NCBI GenBank assembly: GCA_039029195.1
Contig: JBCCGR010000034.1
Coordinates: 1 to 48,341, forward strand
DNA: 48,341 nucleotides
Reading direction: 5' to 3'
From: JBCCGR01 sp039029195
GTDB lineage: Bacteria; Pseudomonadota; Alphaproteobacteria; Rhizobiales; Rhizobiaceae
A model generated the notes under the pieces. The model was given only the letters and a program-made list of their open reading frames with translations. It was not told where the DNA came from and did no database searches. Shown here in pieces: positions 33,933-42,681 of this stretch (positions are counted from its first letter, which is position 1; every line of letters starts with the position of its first letter). Made by a program: the position numbers and the translations under genes.

Positions 33933-35567
33933 TCATTCACTTCGTGATGGATCTGGCCATTGCGGTGCGCGGGCTGGTTCCTTCACATCCTCCTCATTCC
34001 AATATCCAATCAGGACCCCAAACTTGTCTTCGAGCCCCGTCATTTCCAGGGCTTGGCGCTCGGACATTGTTTCACGCTGGCGGTATTGCAGCGCCCAATC
34101 CGCCAATGCTCGGTGCATCATTGCAAGAATGTCCTCATGATCCGGCGACTTGCCGAGATCAATGAACTCGTCCGGATCGTTTTCCAGATCAAAAAGCATC
34201 GGTGGATAGCCGGGCGAGTGGATGTATTTCCACTGGGTGTTTGCGACCATATAGCTGCGGCATTCCAGTGGCTGGCGACCCGTCTTCGGTCGAAAAACCT
34301 GCAGCGAATAGTCGTACTCGCTTATTGCAAAATCCCGCCACTTGATCTGTTCACCGCGAAGAAACGGCGTCAACGACGAGCCGTCGATGACATGGCTCTC
34401 CACCTCGCCACCGGCATATTCAACGAATGTCGGCAACAGGTCGATCGCTTCAACCAACGCGTCGTTCTGGCTTCCCCGAGTGGCATCACACGCCGGATCC
34501 GGGTTGGCAACAATCAGGGGAACCTTGACCGCTGCATCGTGAAAGAAGTCCTTGTCTCCCATCCAGTGATCGCCCAGATAGTCTCCATGATCGGACGTAA
34601 AGACGATCATCGTCTCCTCCATCAGGCCCCGATTTTCCATGAACTCGAACAGGACACCAAGTTGATCGTCGATCTGTTTGATCAGGCCCATATACGTGGG
34701 GATGACGGTTTCCCGCACGTTCTCCCTGGAAAAAGTTTTTCCGCTTACCCTGTCCATGAACAATTTGAACAACGGGTTCGTATCGTGCAGTTCCGCATCA
34801 GAACGAACAACTTGCTGAGCGTCGCTTGCTGAATACAGAGAGTTGTACGGCGCGGGAGCGATATAGGGCCAATGGGGTTTGATGTAGGACAGATGCAATA
34901 GCCATGGTTGCTCGCCGTCATCTTCAGCAAGGAATTGCATGGCCCGGCGGGTCATGTAGGGCGTTTCGGAATCTTTCTCATCAACTCGTGCTGGTTTGTC
35001 GGCAACATCGTTGAAAAACCCGGAACGAACGCCATCGTCCGTATCGACCGAATTGGCCACCCAGTGCCAGGGATTGGCGTAGTCGTCGTGCCCATTGTTC
35101 TTCAAGTAGTCGTTGTAAGAACCGCCAGGGAGGTTAACCGCATCGGGGTGTACACCATCGTCGCGCTCGTAGGGTTCAAAGCCGGCCTCCCGATGATGCA
35201 CACCAATCTCGCTTTCCGGGTCGATACCCAAACGAGCCATGCCTTCCCGGTCAGCAATCATATGTGTTTTACCGACAAGAACCGACCGCATTCCGAGCGG
35301 TTTGAGATGGTCGCCAATGTTTTTTTCGCCGACCCTGAGCGGAACGAAATTGCCAGTCGCGCCATGGGAAGACACATAACGCCCTGTATAGAAGCTCATC
35401 CGGCTGGGACCACAAACGGGGGACTGCACAAACGCATTCGTAAACCGGACACCACGGGCGGCCAGCGCGTCGATGTTTGGCGTGCTCAAGGTTTTATGGC
35501 CCGCACAGGACAAGTAGTCCCAGCGCAGCTGGTCGCACATGATGAACAAGATGTTCTTGTGGGCCAC
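33933..35567 (-). CDS. Sulfatase-like hydrolase (S1/phosphonate monoester hydrolase type), second copy
   Basis: 544 residues. FVQSPVCGPSRMSFYTGRYV contains the C-G-P-S-R signature with Cys52 as the formylglycine site. MCDQLRWD and SDHGDYLGDHWMGDKD supply metal ligands. There is no signal peptide, so action is cytoplasmic after uptake by the TAXI or TRAP systems in the same run. The start is GTG 35567, with AGGAA seven bases upstream; that ribosome site overlaps the SDR stop codon. It is very similar to 10514-12130, including the shared stretch LVGKTHMI.DREGM.RLGI. Confidence 0.93.
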   Translation of the reverse strand: MAHKNILFIMCDQLRWDYLSCAGHKTLSTPNIDALAARGVRFTNAFVQSPVCGPSRMSFYTGRYVSSHGATGNFVPLRVGEKNIGDHLKPLGMRSVLVGKTHMIADREGMARLGIDPESEIGVHHREAGFEPYERDDGVHPDAVNLPGGSYNDYLKNNGHDDYANPWHWVANSVDTDDGVRSGFFNDVADKPARVDEKDSETPYMTRRAMQFLAEDDGEQPWLLHLSYIKPHWPYIAPAPYNSLYSASDAQQVVRSDAELHDTNPLFKLFMDRVSGKTFSRENVRETVIPTYMGLIKQIDDQLGVLFEFMENRGLMEETMIVFTSDHGDYLGDHWMGDKDFFHDAAVKVPLIVANPDPACDATRGSQNDALVEAIDLLPTFVEYAGGEVESHVIDGSSLTPFLRGEQIKWRDFAISEYDYSLQVFRPKTGRQPLECRSYMVANTQWKYIHSPGYPPMLFDLENDPDEFIDLGKSPDHEDILAMMHRALADWALQYRQRETMSERQALEMTGLEDKFGVLIGYWNEEDVKEPARAPQWPDPSRSE

Positions 35568-35577
35568 GAGCGCGTTC

Positions 35578-36333
35578 CTACAGGTTCACTTTGCCACCAT
35601 CGATGTTGATGGTCTGACCGGTGATAAAATCGCTGTCGGGCGTGACGAGGAACATGAGAGTGCCCAGCAAGTCCTCCGGCAACATGTCCCGCTTTATTGA
35701 ACGGGACTGAACCGTCGGCGCACGCGCCGGGTCGAAACCGGCGTGATCTTTGATGGAGTCACTTTCAGTCAAGCCCACCGCCATCGCGTTTATCTGGATA
35801 TTTTTGTCGCCGAGTTCGCGTGCATGGCCACGTGTCAATCCGATCACGGCCGCTTTGGAAGCTGTATAATGGGACAATCCTGGTGGGCCGTAGTAAAATG
35901 TGCCCGAAGCGATATTGACGATTTTACCGCCACCGGCACGCAGCATCGCCGGAACGGCTGCCTTGGTCGCCTGATGAATTGAGCGCGCGTTGACGGTCAT
36001 GACCTTGTCGAATTCATCATTGTCGATCTGTAGGAATGGTTTGGGCGTCAAGTTCGCAAAAAGACCCGCGTTGTTGACCAGAATGTTCAGCGCGCCGTAT
36101 TCGCTTTCGGCTTTGGCAACCATTGCTGCGAGGTCGTCGTCCGACGTTACGTCCACTTTCATGCCGATCGCACTACCGCCAGCGGCTTTGATCGCGTCAA
36201 TGGTTCCCGCCGTATCCAGTATGTCGGTAACAACGACATTTGCCCCCTCGGCGGCAAGCTTCTTTGCGTACTCAACGCCAATTCCACGCCCAGCGCCCGT
36301 GACCGCAGCGGTCTTTCCGTCCAGTCTGCCCAT
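35578..36333 (-). CDS. Short-chain dehydrogenase/reductase
   Basis: A 251-residue classical SDR: TGAGRGIGVEYAKKL cofactor site, NNAG motif, catalytic Ser in NIASGTF, YTASK, and the DFITGQTINIDGG ending. AAGGAGG seven bases before ATG 36333 is an excellent ribosome site, so the longer frame to 36417 is not used. With the neighbouring GST and ALDH it would oxidise a benzylic or aliphatic alcohol. The pairing of SDR and LigF-like GST recalls beta-aryl-ether catabolism, but this is only an analogy. Confidence 0.92.
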   Translation of the reverse strand: MGRLDGKTAAVTGAGRGIGVEYAKKLAAEGANVVVTDILDTAGTIDAIKAAGGSAIGMKVDVTSDDDLAAMVAKAESEYGALNILVNNAGLFANLTPKPFLQIDNDEFDKVMTVNARSIHQATKAAVPAMLRAGGGKIVNIASGTFYYGPPGLSHYTASKAAVIGLTRGHARELGDKNIQINAMAVGLTESDSIKDHAGFDPARAPTVQSRSIKRDMLPEDLLGTLMFLVTPDSDFITGQTINIDGGKVNL

Positions 36334-36343
36334 GATGTCCTCC

Positions 36344-37168
36344 TTATTTTGAGTTATCCATTTCAAGAATTTTGACGACTTCAGGCCAGCTCTTGGCACC
36401 ATTGTCGCGCAGATCATTTGTGAGATGTTCAGGCACCCAGTCGATCAGTGCTTGTTTGAAGTTCGGCAGCGCCTCAATGCGAGCAAACCACTTCTCGACA
36501 TTGGGCAGACGGCCATTTTCCCACATGCCGCGCATCGACATCATGGCGAGGCGGTTGACGTAGGGTGTGAGAGAAATATCGGCGACCGTGAATTTGTCGC
36601 CAACCAGCCAGTTGTTCCCATCCAACGCTTTCTCCATCTTGTGCAGATAGCGATCGTATAGCTTCAACTTTTCCGGTGCTTCCGGTGCCTCGAAACCGTA
36701 CCGGACGAACATGTCCTTCTTAGTATTCCAGTCCGCCGTTACCGAGAATTCAGGCGTAGAGGCCAAAAACTTCTTAGCACCTTCGGGACCGAGGTTTCTC
36801 AACACTGTATGCCGGTGGGAACAGACAAAGGTAACCGCACCGCAGGCCGGATGCAGATCCTCATCCACGGCCTTGGTCCAATACCGGACCTGCGCTCGCT
36901 CCCACGGATCAGTCGGATGAACACTCGTATGCGGATCGATCTGATCCAGATATTCAATGATCACCGTGCTATCGGGGATCACCAGATCGTCGTGGACGAG
37001 GGTTGGAACCACCGACTTTGGATTCAACTTCTGGTACTCAGGTGTGAACTGCTCACCCTTCAGAATATCGATGTAGACGCCGTCCCACTTCATGCCTTTT
37101 TCTGCCATGGCGAAACGCACCTTGGCGGCACAGACGGAAGAGCCGTGATGATAGAGTGTGAAACTCAT
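36344..37168 (-). CDS. Glutathione S-transferase, LigF/beta-etherase-like features
   Basis: 274 residues starting MSFTLYHHGSSVCAAKVRFA. KLNPKSVVPTLVHDD, DSTVIIEYLDQ and the helical-domain stretch RAQVRYWTKAVDEDLHPAC follow; VDE after W-TK resembles beta-etherase GSTs such as LigF (from memory). It ends with NNWLVGDKFTVADISLTPYVNRL. ATG 37166-37168 overlaps the ALDH stop as ATGA, so the frame extending to 37306 is discarded. A glutathione-dependent ether or thioether cleavage would fit the operon, but the substrate is not established. Confidence 0.88.
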   Translation of the reverse strand: MSFTLYHHGSSVCAAKVRFAMAEKGMKWDGVYIDILKGEQFTPEYQKLNPKSVVPTLVHDDLVIPDSTVIIEYLDQIDPHTSVHPTDPWERAQVRYWTKAVDEDLHPACGAVTFVCSHRHTVLRNLGPEGAKKFLASTPEFSVTADWNTKKDMFVRYGFEAPEAPEKLKLYDRYLHKMEKALDGNNWLVGDKFTVADISLTPYVNRLAMMSMRGMWENGRLPNVEKWFARIEALPNFKQALIDWVPEHLTNDLRDNGAKSWPEVVKILEMDNSK

Positions 37169-38604
37169 AGCTGAATCGTCACCCATTTCAGTTCGGTCAT
37201 TGCCTCTATATCCGCGTCGGTACCTTCGCGGCCCATGCCGCTTTCTCCATTGCCACCAAAAGGCACGTGTGCTTCGTCGTGCACGGTTGGCCCGTTCACA
37301 TGGCACATGCCGGCGCCGATGTTGCGGGCAAAGTGGAAGGCCTTGTCGAGGTTTTTGGTGAAAATGGCGGACGACAGGCCGAACTCGGTATCGTTGGACC
37401 GCTCCAGACCCTCTTCGTAGCTGTCGACCGGATAGATCGAAGTAACCGGTCCGAACGTCTCCGTGCGGCAGACGGTCATCTCTTCATCGACGCCGGTCAG
37501 GAGGGTCGGCTGGCAGCGATTGCCCTCCCATTCACCGCCCGCAACTACTGTCGCGCCTTTCGCGACAGCATCTTCGATATGACTTCTGACTCGTTTGCGC
37601 TGGCGTTCAGAAATGATCGGCGAAACCACAGTATCGGGATCGCGCAGATCGCCCATGCCCACTTTACCGGCAATCATCGAAAAGCGTTTGACAAACTCGT
37701 CGTAGATCGGACGCTCAACGTAAAATCGGCTCGAACCGATACAAAGCTGACCGCCGAACATGAAGATCGAGCGTGCGGCCAATGGCATCGTCGCATCAAG
37801 GTCGGCGTCGGCCAACACAACCGTAGGACTTTTGCCACCCAGTTCCAGCGTGTTGGGCGTTTTGTTTTTGGCGCATATTTCCGCGATGTGCTGACCGACC
37901 ACGGAAGATCCGGTGAAGCTGACGAAGTCAACATCTTGGTTGCTGGTCAGATCATCGCCGATTTCTGCGCCGTTGCCCGTAACGACGTTGTAGGCACCGT
38001 CCGGGAAACCGGCTTCAGAAAAAATCTCAGCCATGAGCACCGAAAGGTGCGGTGCCATTTCTGATGGCAGATGGACAACCGTGTTGCCTACCGCGAGCGC
38101 GTTGGCAACGAGGCGCGTGTTTTTGATGAGCGGCACGTTGAATGGGGTGATAATCGCGACAACGCCCAGTGGCTCACGTATGCTCATCGAGAACGTGCCA
38201 GGTCTGTCGGACGGAATGGTTTCACCACGTATATTGCGGCACATCCCCGCGGCGGCCCGAACCATGGCAAGACCTTTTCCTAGTTCGAATTTGGCCTTGG
38301 TGACCGTCGATCCGATTTCATCGATCAGGCAGTCGACAAGTTCGCCTTGCCTCTCTTCCATGATTTCCGCCACGCGAAGCAACCAGCGTTCTCGCTCGGT
38401 CGGTGTGCTTTCCTTGTAAGCCGGGAAAGCAGCCTTTGCTGCGGCGACGGCCTTGCGAATGTCATCGCCCGATCCCTTGGCGGCACGCGCATAGAGCGTG
38501 TCGTCCAACGGATTAAAATCCTCGAAAGTTTCCCCGCCCTTCGCATCGACCCACTCACCGCCGATGAAGTGTTGCAAGGTTTTGATCTCTGTCTTGGCAT
38601 CCAT
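37165..38604 (-). CDS. NAD(P)-dependent aldehyde dehydrogenase
   Basis: A 479-residue ALDH: Asn156 in ITPFNVPL, Glu254 in LELGGKSP and the catalytic Cys288 in GGQLCIGSSR. It should oxidise an aldehyde to the carboxylic acid, plausibly an aromatic one (the overall pattern resembles vanillin and benzaldehyde dehydrogenases). One oddity is the cofactor-ribose lysine of the usual KPSE motif, which is Leu179 here (HLPSE). AGGAG lies seven bases before ATG 38604. It is followed by the overlapping GST gene. Confidence 0.93.
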   Translation of the reverse strand: MDAKTEIKTLQHFIGGEWVDAKGGETFEDFNPLDDTLYARAAKGSGDDIRKAVAAAKAAFPAYKESTPTERERWLLRVAEIMEERQGELVDCLIDEIGSTVTKAKFELGKGLAMVRAAAGMCRNIRGETIPSDRPGTFSMSIREPLGVVAIITPFNVPLIKNTRLVANALAVGNTVVHLPSEMAPHLSVLMAEIFSEAGFPDGAYNVVTGNGAEIGDDLTSNQDVDFVSFTGSSVVGQHIAEICAKNKTPNTLELGGKSPTVVLADADLDATMPLAARSIFMFGGQLCIGSSRFYVERPIYDEFVKRFSMIAGKVGMGDLRDPDTVVSPIISERQRKRVRSHIEDAVAKGATVVAGGEWEGNRCQPTLLTGVDEEMTVCRTETFGPVTSIYPVDSYEEGLERSNDTEFGLSSAIFTKNLDKAFHFARNIGAGMCHVNGPTVHDEAHVPFGGNGESGMGREGTDADIEAMTELKWVTIQL

Positions 38605-38623
38605 TGGATGTCTCCTGTGGTTG

Positions 38624-39985
38624 CTAACCGCCGACTAATGTCTGCGGTAGGAAAAGTGCGATCTGCGGAAAGATGATGAGAAGGCCGATCATGGCGGCCA
38701 TAGCGAACCAGAACGGCCAGATGCCGCGGAATATCTGGCCCATTGGAACGTCTGGCGCGATTGATTTGACGACGAAAACATTGATACCCACCGGCGGGCT
38801 GATCATGCCCATCTCGAGTACGATCACCATGATGATGCCAAACCAAATGAGATCCCAGTTCAGCCCGATGGCGATCGGGATGACGACCGGGATGGTGAGC
38901 ACAAGCATGGCGATCGATTCAAGGAACATGCCCAGAAACATGTAAATCAGTATGATGATCAGCAGGATCCCGACATCGCCCACCGGCAGCGATGTCAGAA
39001 TCGTCACCAACTGAGCAGGCAACTCGGTCAGCGACATGAAGGGAATAAAGACAAAGGCGGCGATGATGATCAGGAAGACCGTTGCCGTGGCGCTCATCGT
39101 CTCGAGAACAACCGTTCGCATTTTGGCCAGACTCAGCTTTCGGCGAGCCGCCGCGACGACGAAGGTTAGAAATGCTCCCACGGAAGACGCCTCAACGGGT
39201 GTGAAGAAACCGGTATACATGCCGCCGATCGTGACCAGCACGACACCGACAATCGGGACAGCCTGCCAGACGGACTGAACCCGTTCGGCTCGTTCCGATC
39301 TCTCGCCCGGGGGCCCGGCCTCCGGATTGCGAGCGACGACGAGATAGATCGCGCCTATGAACAGCAGCGTCAAAATGATTCCGGGGAACACGCCCGCCAT
39401 GAAGAGGCGACCAATCGACTGCTCAGTCAGCACCGCGTAGATGATCATGCCGCCCGACGGTGGAATCAAAAACCCGAGTGTGCCACCTGCCGCAACCGAT
39501 CCCGTTGCCAGAGGATCCGCATATTTGTACCGCTTCATTTCAGGCAGCGCGACCCGGCCCATGGTCACGGCAGAGGCAAGCGACGATCCCGAAAGCGCGG
39601 CAAAACCTGCACATGCCGCAATCGTCGCAGAAGCAAGGCCGCCGCGTAGATGGCCCATCCACCGATATGCCGCCACAAACAAATCTTTCGACATGCCCGA
39701 CGCCCCTGCGAGGTTGCCCATCAGGACGAACATGGGAATGACAAGAAGGTTGAAGTTCGACGCCGCCTCGAAAGTTTCGCCAGCGAGATTGGAATAGGCA
39801 ATTTTCCATCCACGCGCCCAGGCCTGATCGGATGCCATGCCCACGCCGATGAACTTGTTCGCGTTTGCGATCACAGTTCCAATCAGACCGACGCTAAGCA
39901 TCGACAGTGCCACCGGCATCCGCAGCGCAAGCAGAACGAAAAGAGCCAGCAGCCCCAATATGCCCAGCAACGTCATGCTGATCAT
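38624..39985 (-). CDS. TRAP large permease subunit (DctM), second system
   Basis: 453 residues and about 12 helices: VIPMFVLMGNLAGASG, AALSGSSLASAVTMGRVALPEM, GTLGFLIPPSGGMIIYAVLTEQSIG and MISPPVGINVFVV. It has the longer DctM form with a loop RNPEAGPPGERSERAERV. ATG 39983-39985 overlaps the DctQ stop as ATGA. It completes a TRAP system with 39982-41592. Confidence 0.94.
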   Translation of the reverse strand: MISMTLLGILGLLALFVLLALRMPVALSMLSVGLIGTVIANANKFIGVGMASDQAWARGWKIAYSNLAGETFEAASNFNLLVIPMFVLMGNLAGASGMSKDLFVAAYRWMGHLRGGLASATIAACAGFAALSGSSLASAVTMGRVALPEMKRYKYADPLATGSVAAGGTLGFLIPPSGGMIIYAVLTEQSIGRLFMAGVFPGIILTLLFIGAIYLVVARNPEAGPPGERSERAERVQSVWQAVPIVGVVLVTIGGMYTGFFTPVEASSVGAFLTFVVAAARRKLSLAKMRTVVLETMSATATVFLIIIAAFVFIPFMSLTELPAQLVTILTSLPVGDVGILLIIILIYMFLGMFLESIAMLVLTIPVVIPIAIGLNWDLIWFGIIMVIVLEMGMISPPVGINVFVVKSIAPDVPMGQIFRGIWPFWFAMAAMIGLLIIFPQIALFLPQTLVGG

Positions 39986-40521
39986 GGCAAATCACCGTTC
40001 AAACGGAGCTTGACCACTTTATCGGTTCGCCAAAGTTGCCAAGTTTCCAGTAGCAAAACAAAGGCGTAGATCGTCACTGATGCAGCCAGTAGATAGTAGA
40101 AGGGCTGATAGGAAATCAGAAGTTGCTGCGTCGTTTCTCCAAATTTGGCAGCGCTTTGGCCCGCATGCCAGAGCCGCCACGCCATGCAGGCCAATAGCCC
40201 CACGCCGAGCAATTTGACGATGATCATCGACCATTTGGCAAACCTCGCCGACATGCGCGATTCAAGAACTTCAATCTCGATATGTGCACCGGATCGCGCT
40301 CCCAAAGGGATGGAAAGCGCGACGACCGTAACAAGAACAAGGATCAACACGTCCTCTGCGCCGAGGATCGGCGAATTCAATGCCTTTCGCATGATCAGCA
40401 CGTTCCAGACGGAAAATCCTGTCATGAAGGCGAGCGCGGCCCCACCGAATATCAGCGTTATCCAGATCAGCAACTGATCCACAAACTGAATAAGGCCAGC
40501 CGGTTTGGACTCGTCAGACAT
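39982..40521 (-). CDS. TRAP small permease subunit (DctQ), second system
   Basis: About 179 residues with four hydrophobic helices: WITLIFGGAALAFMTGFSVWNVLIM; GAEDVLILVLVTVVALSIPLGARSGAHIEIEVLE; a third; and YYLLAASVTIYAFVLLLETWQLWR. ATG 40521 has GGGGA six bases upstream. A GTG at 40560 would add 13 residues. A weak 6-of-7-bp hairpin (40532-40548) precedes it, after dctP. Confidence 0.9.
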   Translation of the reverse strand: MSDESKPAGLIQFVDQLLIWITLIFGGAALAFMTGFSVWNVLIMRKALNSPILGAEDVLILVLVTVVALSIPLGARSGAHIEIEVLESRMSARFAKWSMIIVKLLGVGLLACMAWRLWHAGQSAAKFGETTQQLLISYQPFYYLLAASVTIYAFVLLLETWQLWRTDKVVKLRLNGDLP

Positions 40522-40569
40522 CGCTATCCCCGAGGAGCCGGGCTCTTCATGGCGCGGCACAGGGTTCTC

Positions 40570-41592
40570 TTACTGGTTGAGGGCGTTGTAGATTTCTTCC
40601 GCGTTATCGATGCCGCGCGATGCGTAATCGGCGAAGATTTTCTTGAGAGCCTCTGCTGTCAGCGCGTCCATCTTGGCGCGTTCCTCGTCGGAAACCGAAA
40701 CGAAGGTCACGTTCTTGACCTGCGGGGCATCGCTCTTGTTCGCCTTCATGCCGCGAACCGCATCATTGTGGAAGCTCTGAGCGCCCATCATCGACACCTG
40801 CTCTCCGGCCAACTCGTCGATGATTTTGCGATGCTCTTCCGACAATCCCTGGTAGCGCTCCTTGTTCATTGCAACGAAAAATACGGCAAAGCTGACGGGA
40901 ATGTTGTCGATGTAGTGGCTGGCAACTTCACCAAAGTTCCAAGGCGGCGTCATTTGGCTGGCTGAAATCGAGGTGCCATCGATCGTTCCGGTTGACAGTC
41001 CGGTATACATCTCCGTCACGGGCATCTGAACCGGAACGGCTCCCCAGGACTCGAATATCGGCGAGGTCATGGCCGCAAAGGGGACGATCTTTGACCCCTT
41101 GATGTTGTCCAGCGTCGATAGATCTTTCGTTGCTGCCCACGCGTCACCAGCGACAGTGAATATGCCGAGCAATTTCACATCCTGGTACTCGTCTGCGAGA
41201 TGTCTGTCGAAAACGGCCTGTATCGCTGTGGTCGATTCAAGTGCGGTTGTGTGTTTGCCTGGCGGGACCGCCAGGATCGATTTGGGGAAAATCGCCGGCG
41301 TGTAGGTCTGCAAACCAAACGTGATGTCGGCAACGCCTTCCACAACGCGTTTATATTGTTGCACCGGCCCGGCACCCAACTGTCCGGCGGGATATACTTT
41401 GATCGTCAGCGAGCCGTTGGAGCGTTTGCTCACCTCTTCACCAAACCATTTGAAGAAGAATGAGTTGATGTGATGCTGTGGCGGGATGAAAGTCGCGACG
41501 GACAGTTCTTCCGCCATCGCGCGGGTTGCTCCCACCGCCATCACGGACATCATGGCTAGCGACAGGATCGCTTTCTTAAGTTGCTGTTTCAT
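40570..41592 (-). CDS. TRAP solute-binding protein (DctP), second system
   Basis: 340 residues with a signal peptide (QQLKKAILSLAMMSVMAVGA, cut near RAMA-E). The DctP core is STLDNIKGSKIVPFAAMTSP and VQMPVTEMYTGLSTGTIDGTS. Where most family members, including the first DctP in this window, have KGLKIRV with a carboxylate-binding arginine, this one reads KGSKIVPF, so that arginine is absent. The ligand may be uncharged, or may be held by another residue. GGGAGG is seven bases before ATG 41592; the frame to 41670 is not used. Confidence 0.92.
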   Translation of the reverse strand: MKQQLKKAILSLAMMSVMAVGATRAMAEELSVATFIPPQHHINSFFFKWFGEEVSKRSNGSLTIKVYPAGQLGAGPVQQYKRVVEGVADITFGLQTYTPAIFPKSILAVPPGKHTTALESTTAIQAVFDRHLADEYQDVKLLGIFTVAGDAWAATKDLSTLDNIKGSKIVPFAAMTSPIFESWGAVPVQMPVTEMYTGLSTGTIDGTSISASQMTPPWNFGEVASHYIDNIPVSFAVFFVAMNKERYQGLSEEHRKIIDELAGEQVSMMGAQSFHNDAVRGMKANKSDAPQVKNVTFVSVSDEERAKMDALTAEALKKIFADYASRGIDNAEEIYNALNQ

Positions 41593-41638
41593 GTCATTCC
41601 TCCCGATAAAAATTGCATTGTTGTGGTTTGAGCGCAGT

Positions 41639-42403
41639 TCACACCTTTGAGAAATCCGGGCACCATTCAAGGATGCCTTCTTGAAAACTTTTCTTGGCGT
41701 GAAATGTCTCCGACCACCGTTGGATATTCGGATAATTTTCGAATGGATAACCGCAGCCCTTCAAAACGAAATTCACCGGAATCCAGGAGATATCCGCCAA
41801 TGTGTACTGGTTTCCCATGATCCATTCCTGGCCGGTCAGCGCATTTTCCAGTTTTGTGAAACTCGCCGCGAGGACCTCTTTTGAACTGGCGATATCCTCA
41901 TCAGAAAAAGCTGCGCCACCTGCATGCTTTGAATGAAACTTCTTCAGATCCTCATTGGCTTGAAGCTCGCCGTACTTTTTCTCTTCCGCTGCTGTTTTCT
42001 TCACCTTTTGGGCGATCCTGGTGGCATATACGTAGGGTTTGATGGCCGGCACATGGATGGAGCCAGCCAGACGAAGCCATTCCAGCATTTCACCTTCATT
42101 TTCAGACGCACGAAGCGTAGGCTCGGGAAATGTCTCATCCAGATAGTCAATGATGTCGTTGGACTCGATGTGGACGGTGCCATCGTGGACCAGTGTCGGC
42201 ACCAGCCCGTTTGGATTGATACCGAAATAGTCGTCTGAAATGTTCTCTTTTTTCAGGAGGTCGAGATGGTGGCTGGTCCAGTCCAATCCTTTTTCAATCA
42301 GAGTCATGCGCACACGCATGGAGCAATTGGAGATAGCGCCGTGGTAAAGGTGAAGACCCTTAAGGGACTTCACCTGCTCATTGGTCGGATTAACGACGGC
42401 CAT
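41639..42403 (-). CDS. Glutathione S-transferase, first gene of the GntR-divergent run
   Basis: 254 residues with an N-terminal extension before LKGLHLYHGAISNCSMRVRM, then INPNGLVPTLVHDG, ESNDIIDYLDETFP, a longer helical middle, and WIMGNQYTLADISWIPVNFVLKG. NCSMRV places Ser or Cys at the glutathione position. It is the promoter-proximal gene of the run 42403-29756, so it should be the most strongly expressed. The start has GGGAATC seven bases upstream. Operator palindromes lie 95 bases before the start. Confidence 0.9.
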   Translation of the reverse strand: MAVVNPTNEQVKSLKGLHLYHGAISNCSMRVRMTLIEKGLDWTSHHLDLLKKENISDDYFGINPNGLVPTLVHDGTVHIESNDIIDYLDETFPEPTLRASENEGEMLEWLRLAGSIHVPAIKPYVYATRIAQKVKKTAAEEKKYGELQANEDLKKFHSKHAGGAAFSDEDIASSKEVLAASFTKLENALTGQEWIMGNQYTLADISWIPVNFVLKGCGYPFENYPNIQRWSETFHAKKSFQEGILEWCPDFSKV

Positions 42404-42497
42404 AGAAGATTCCCTCGAAAATTGCGCAGGCCCGAAGTGTTTCGCAATAAAGCTTCTTCATAGTGCTCTCCCAACAAGGACTGGCAGGAAATCGAGA

Positions 42498-42513
42498 TTT
42501 TGGGATCCCAAAA
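42498..42513. promoter_or_regulatory. Palindromic operator TTTTGGGATCCCAAAA
   Basis: A perfect 16-bp palindrome in the gap between the GST run (start 42403) and the GntR gene (start 42682). It lies 95 bases before the GST ATG. A near-identical site occurs at 42625-42638. The pair probably allows the adjacent GntR protein to control both directions. Confidence 0.8.
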
Positions 42514-42624
42514 AACCCGCTAACGGCTTGGCCTAGCCCTTGCGCTATTCAGAACATCATAGAAATGGCCGATAATCAAGGCGTGAACGCCAGGCTTGAC
42601 AAGTGTGAGTGAATCCCTCCAATT

Positions 42625-42638
42625 TTTGGGATCCCAAA
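42625..42638. promoter_or_regulatory. Palindromic operator TTTGGGATCCCAAA
   Basis: The same core as 42498-42513, a perfect 14-bp palindrome 44 bases before the GntR start codon. The two centres are 126 bases apart, about twelve helical turns, so DNA looping is possible. A degenerate third copy (CGGGATCC at 42651-42658) follows. TTGACA at 42596-42601 may be the -35 box of the GntR promoter; no clear -10 box was found. Confidence 0.75.
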
Positions 42639-42681
42639 CCTTGGGTTTTTCGGGATCCAGAGTTTATCCATTGGAGGCCAT

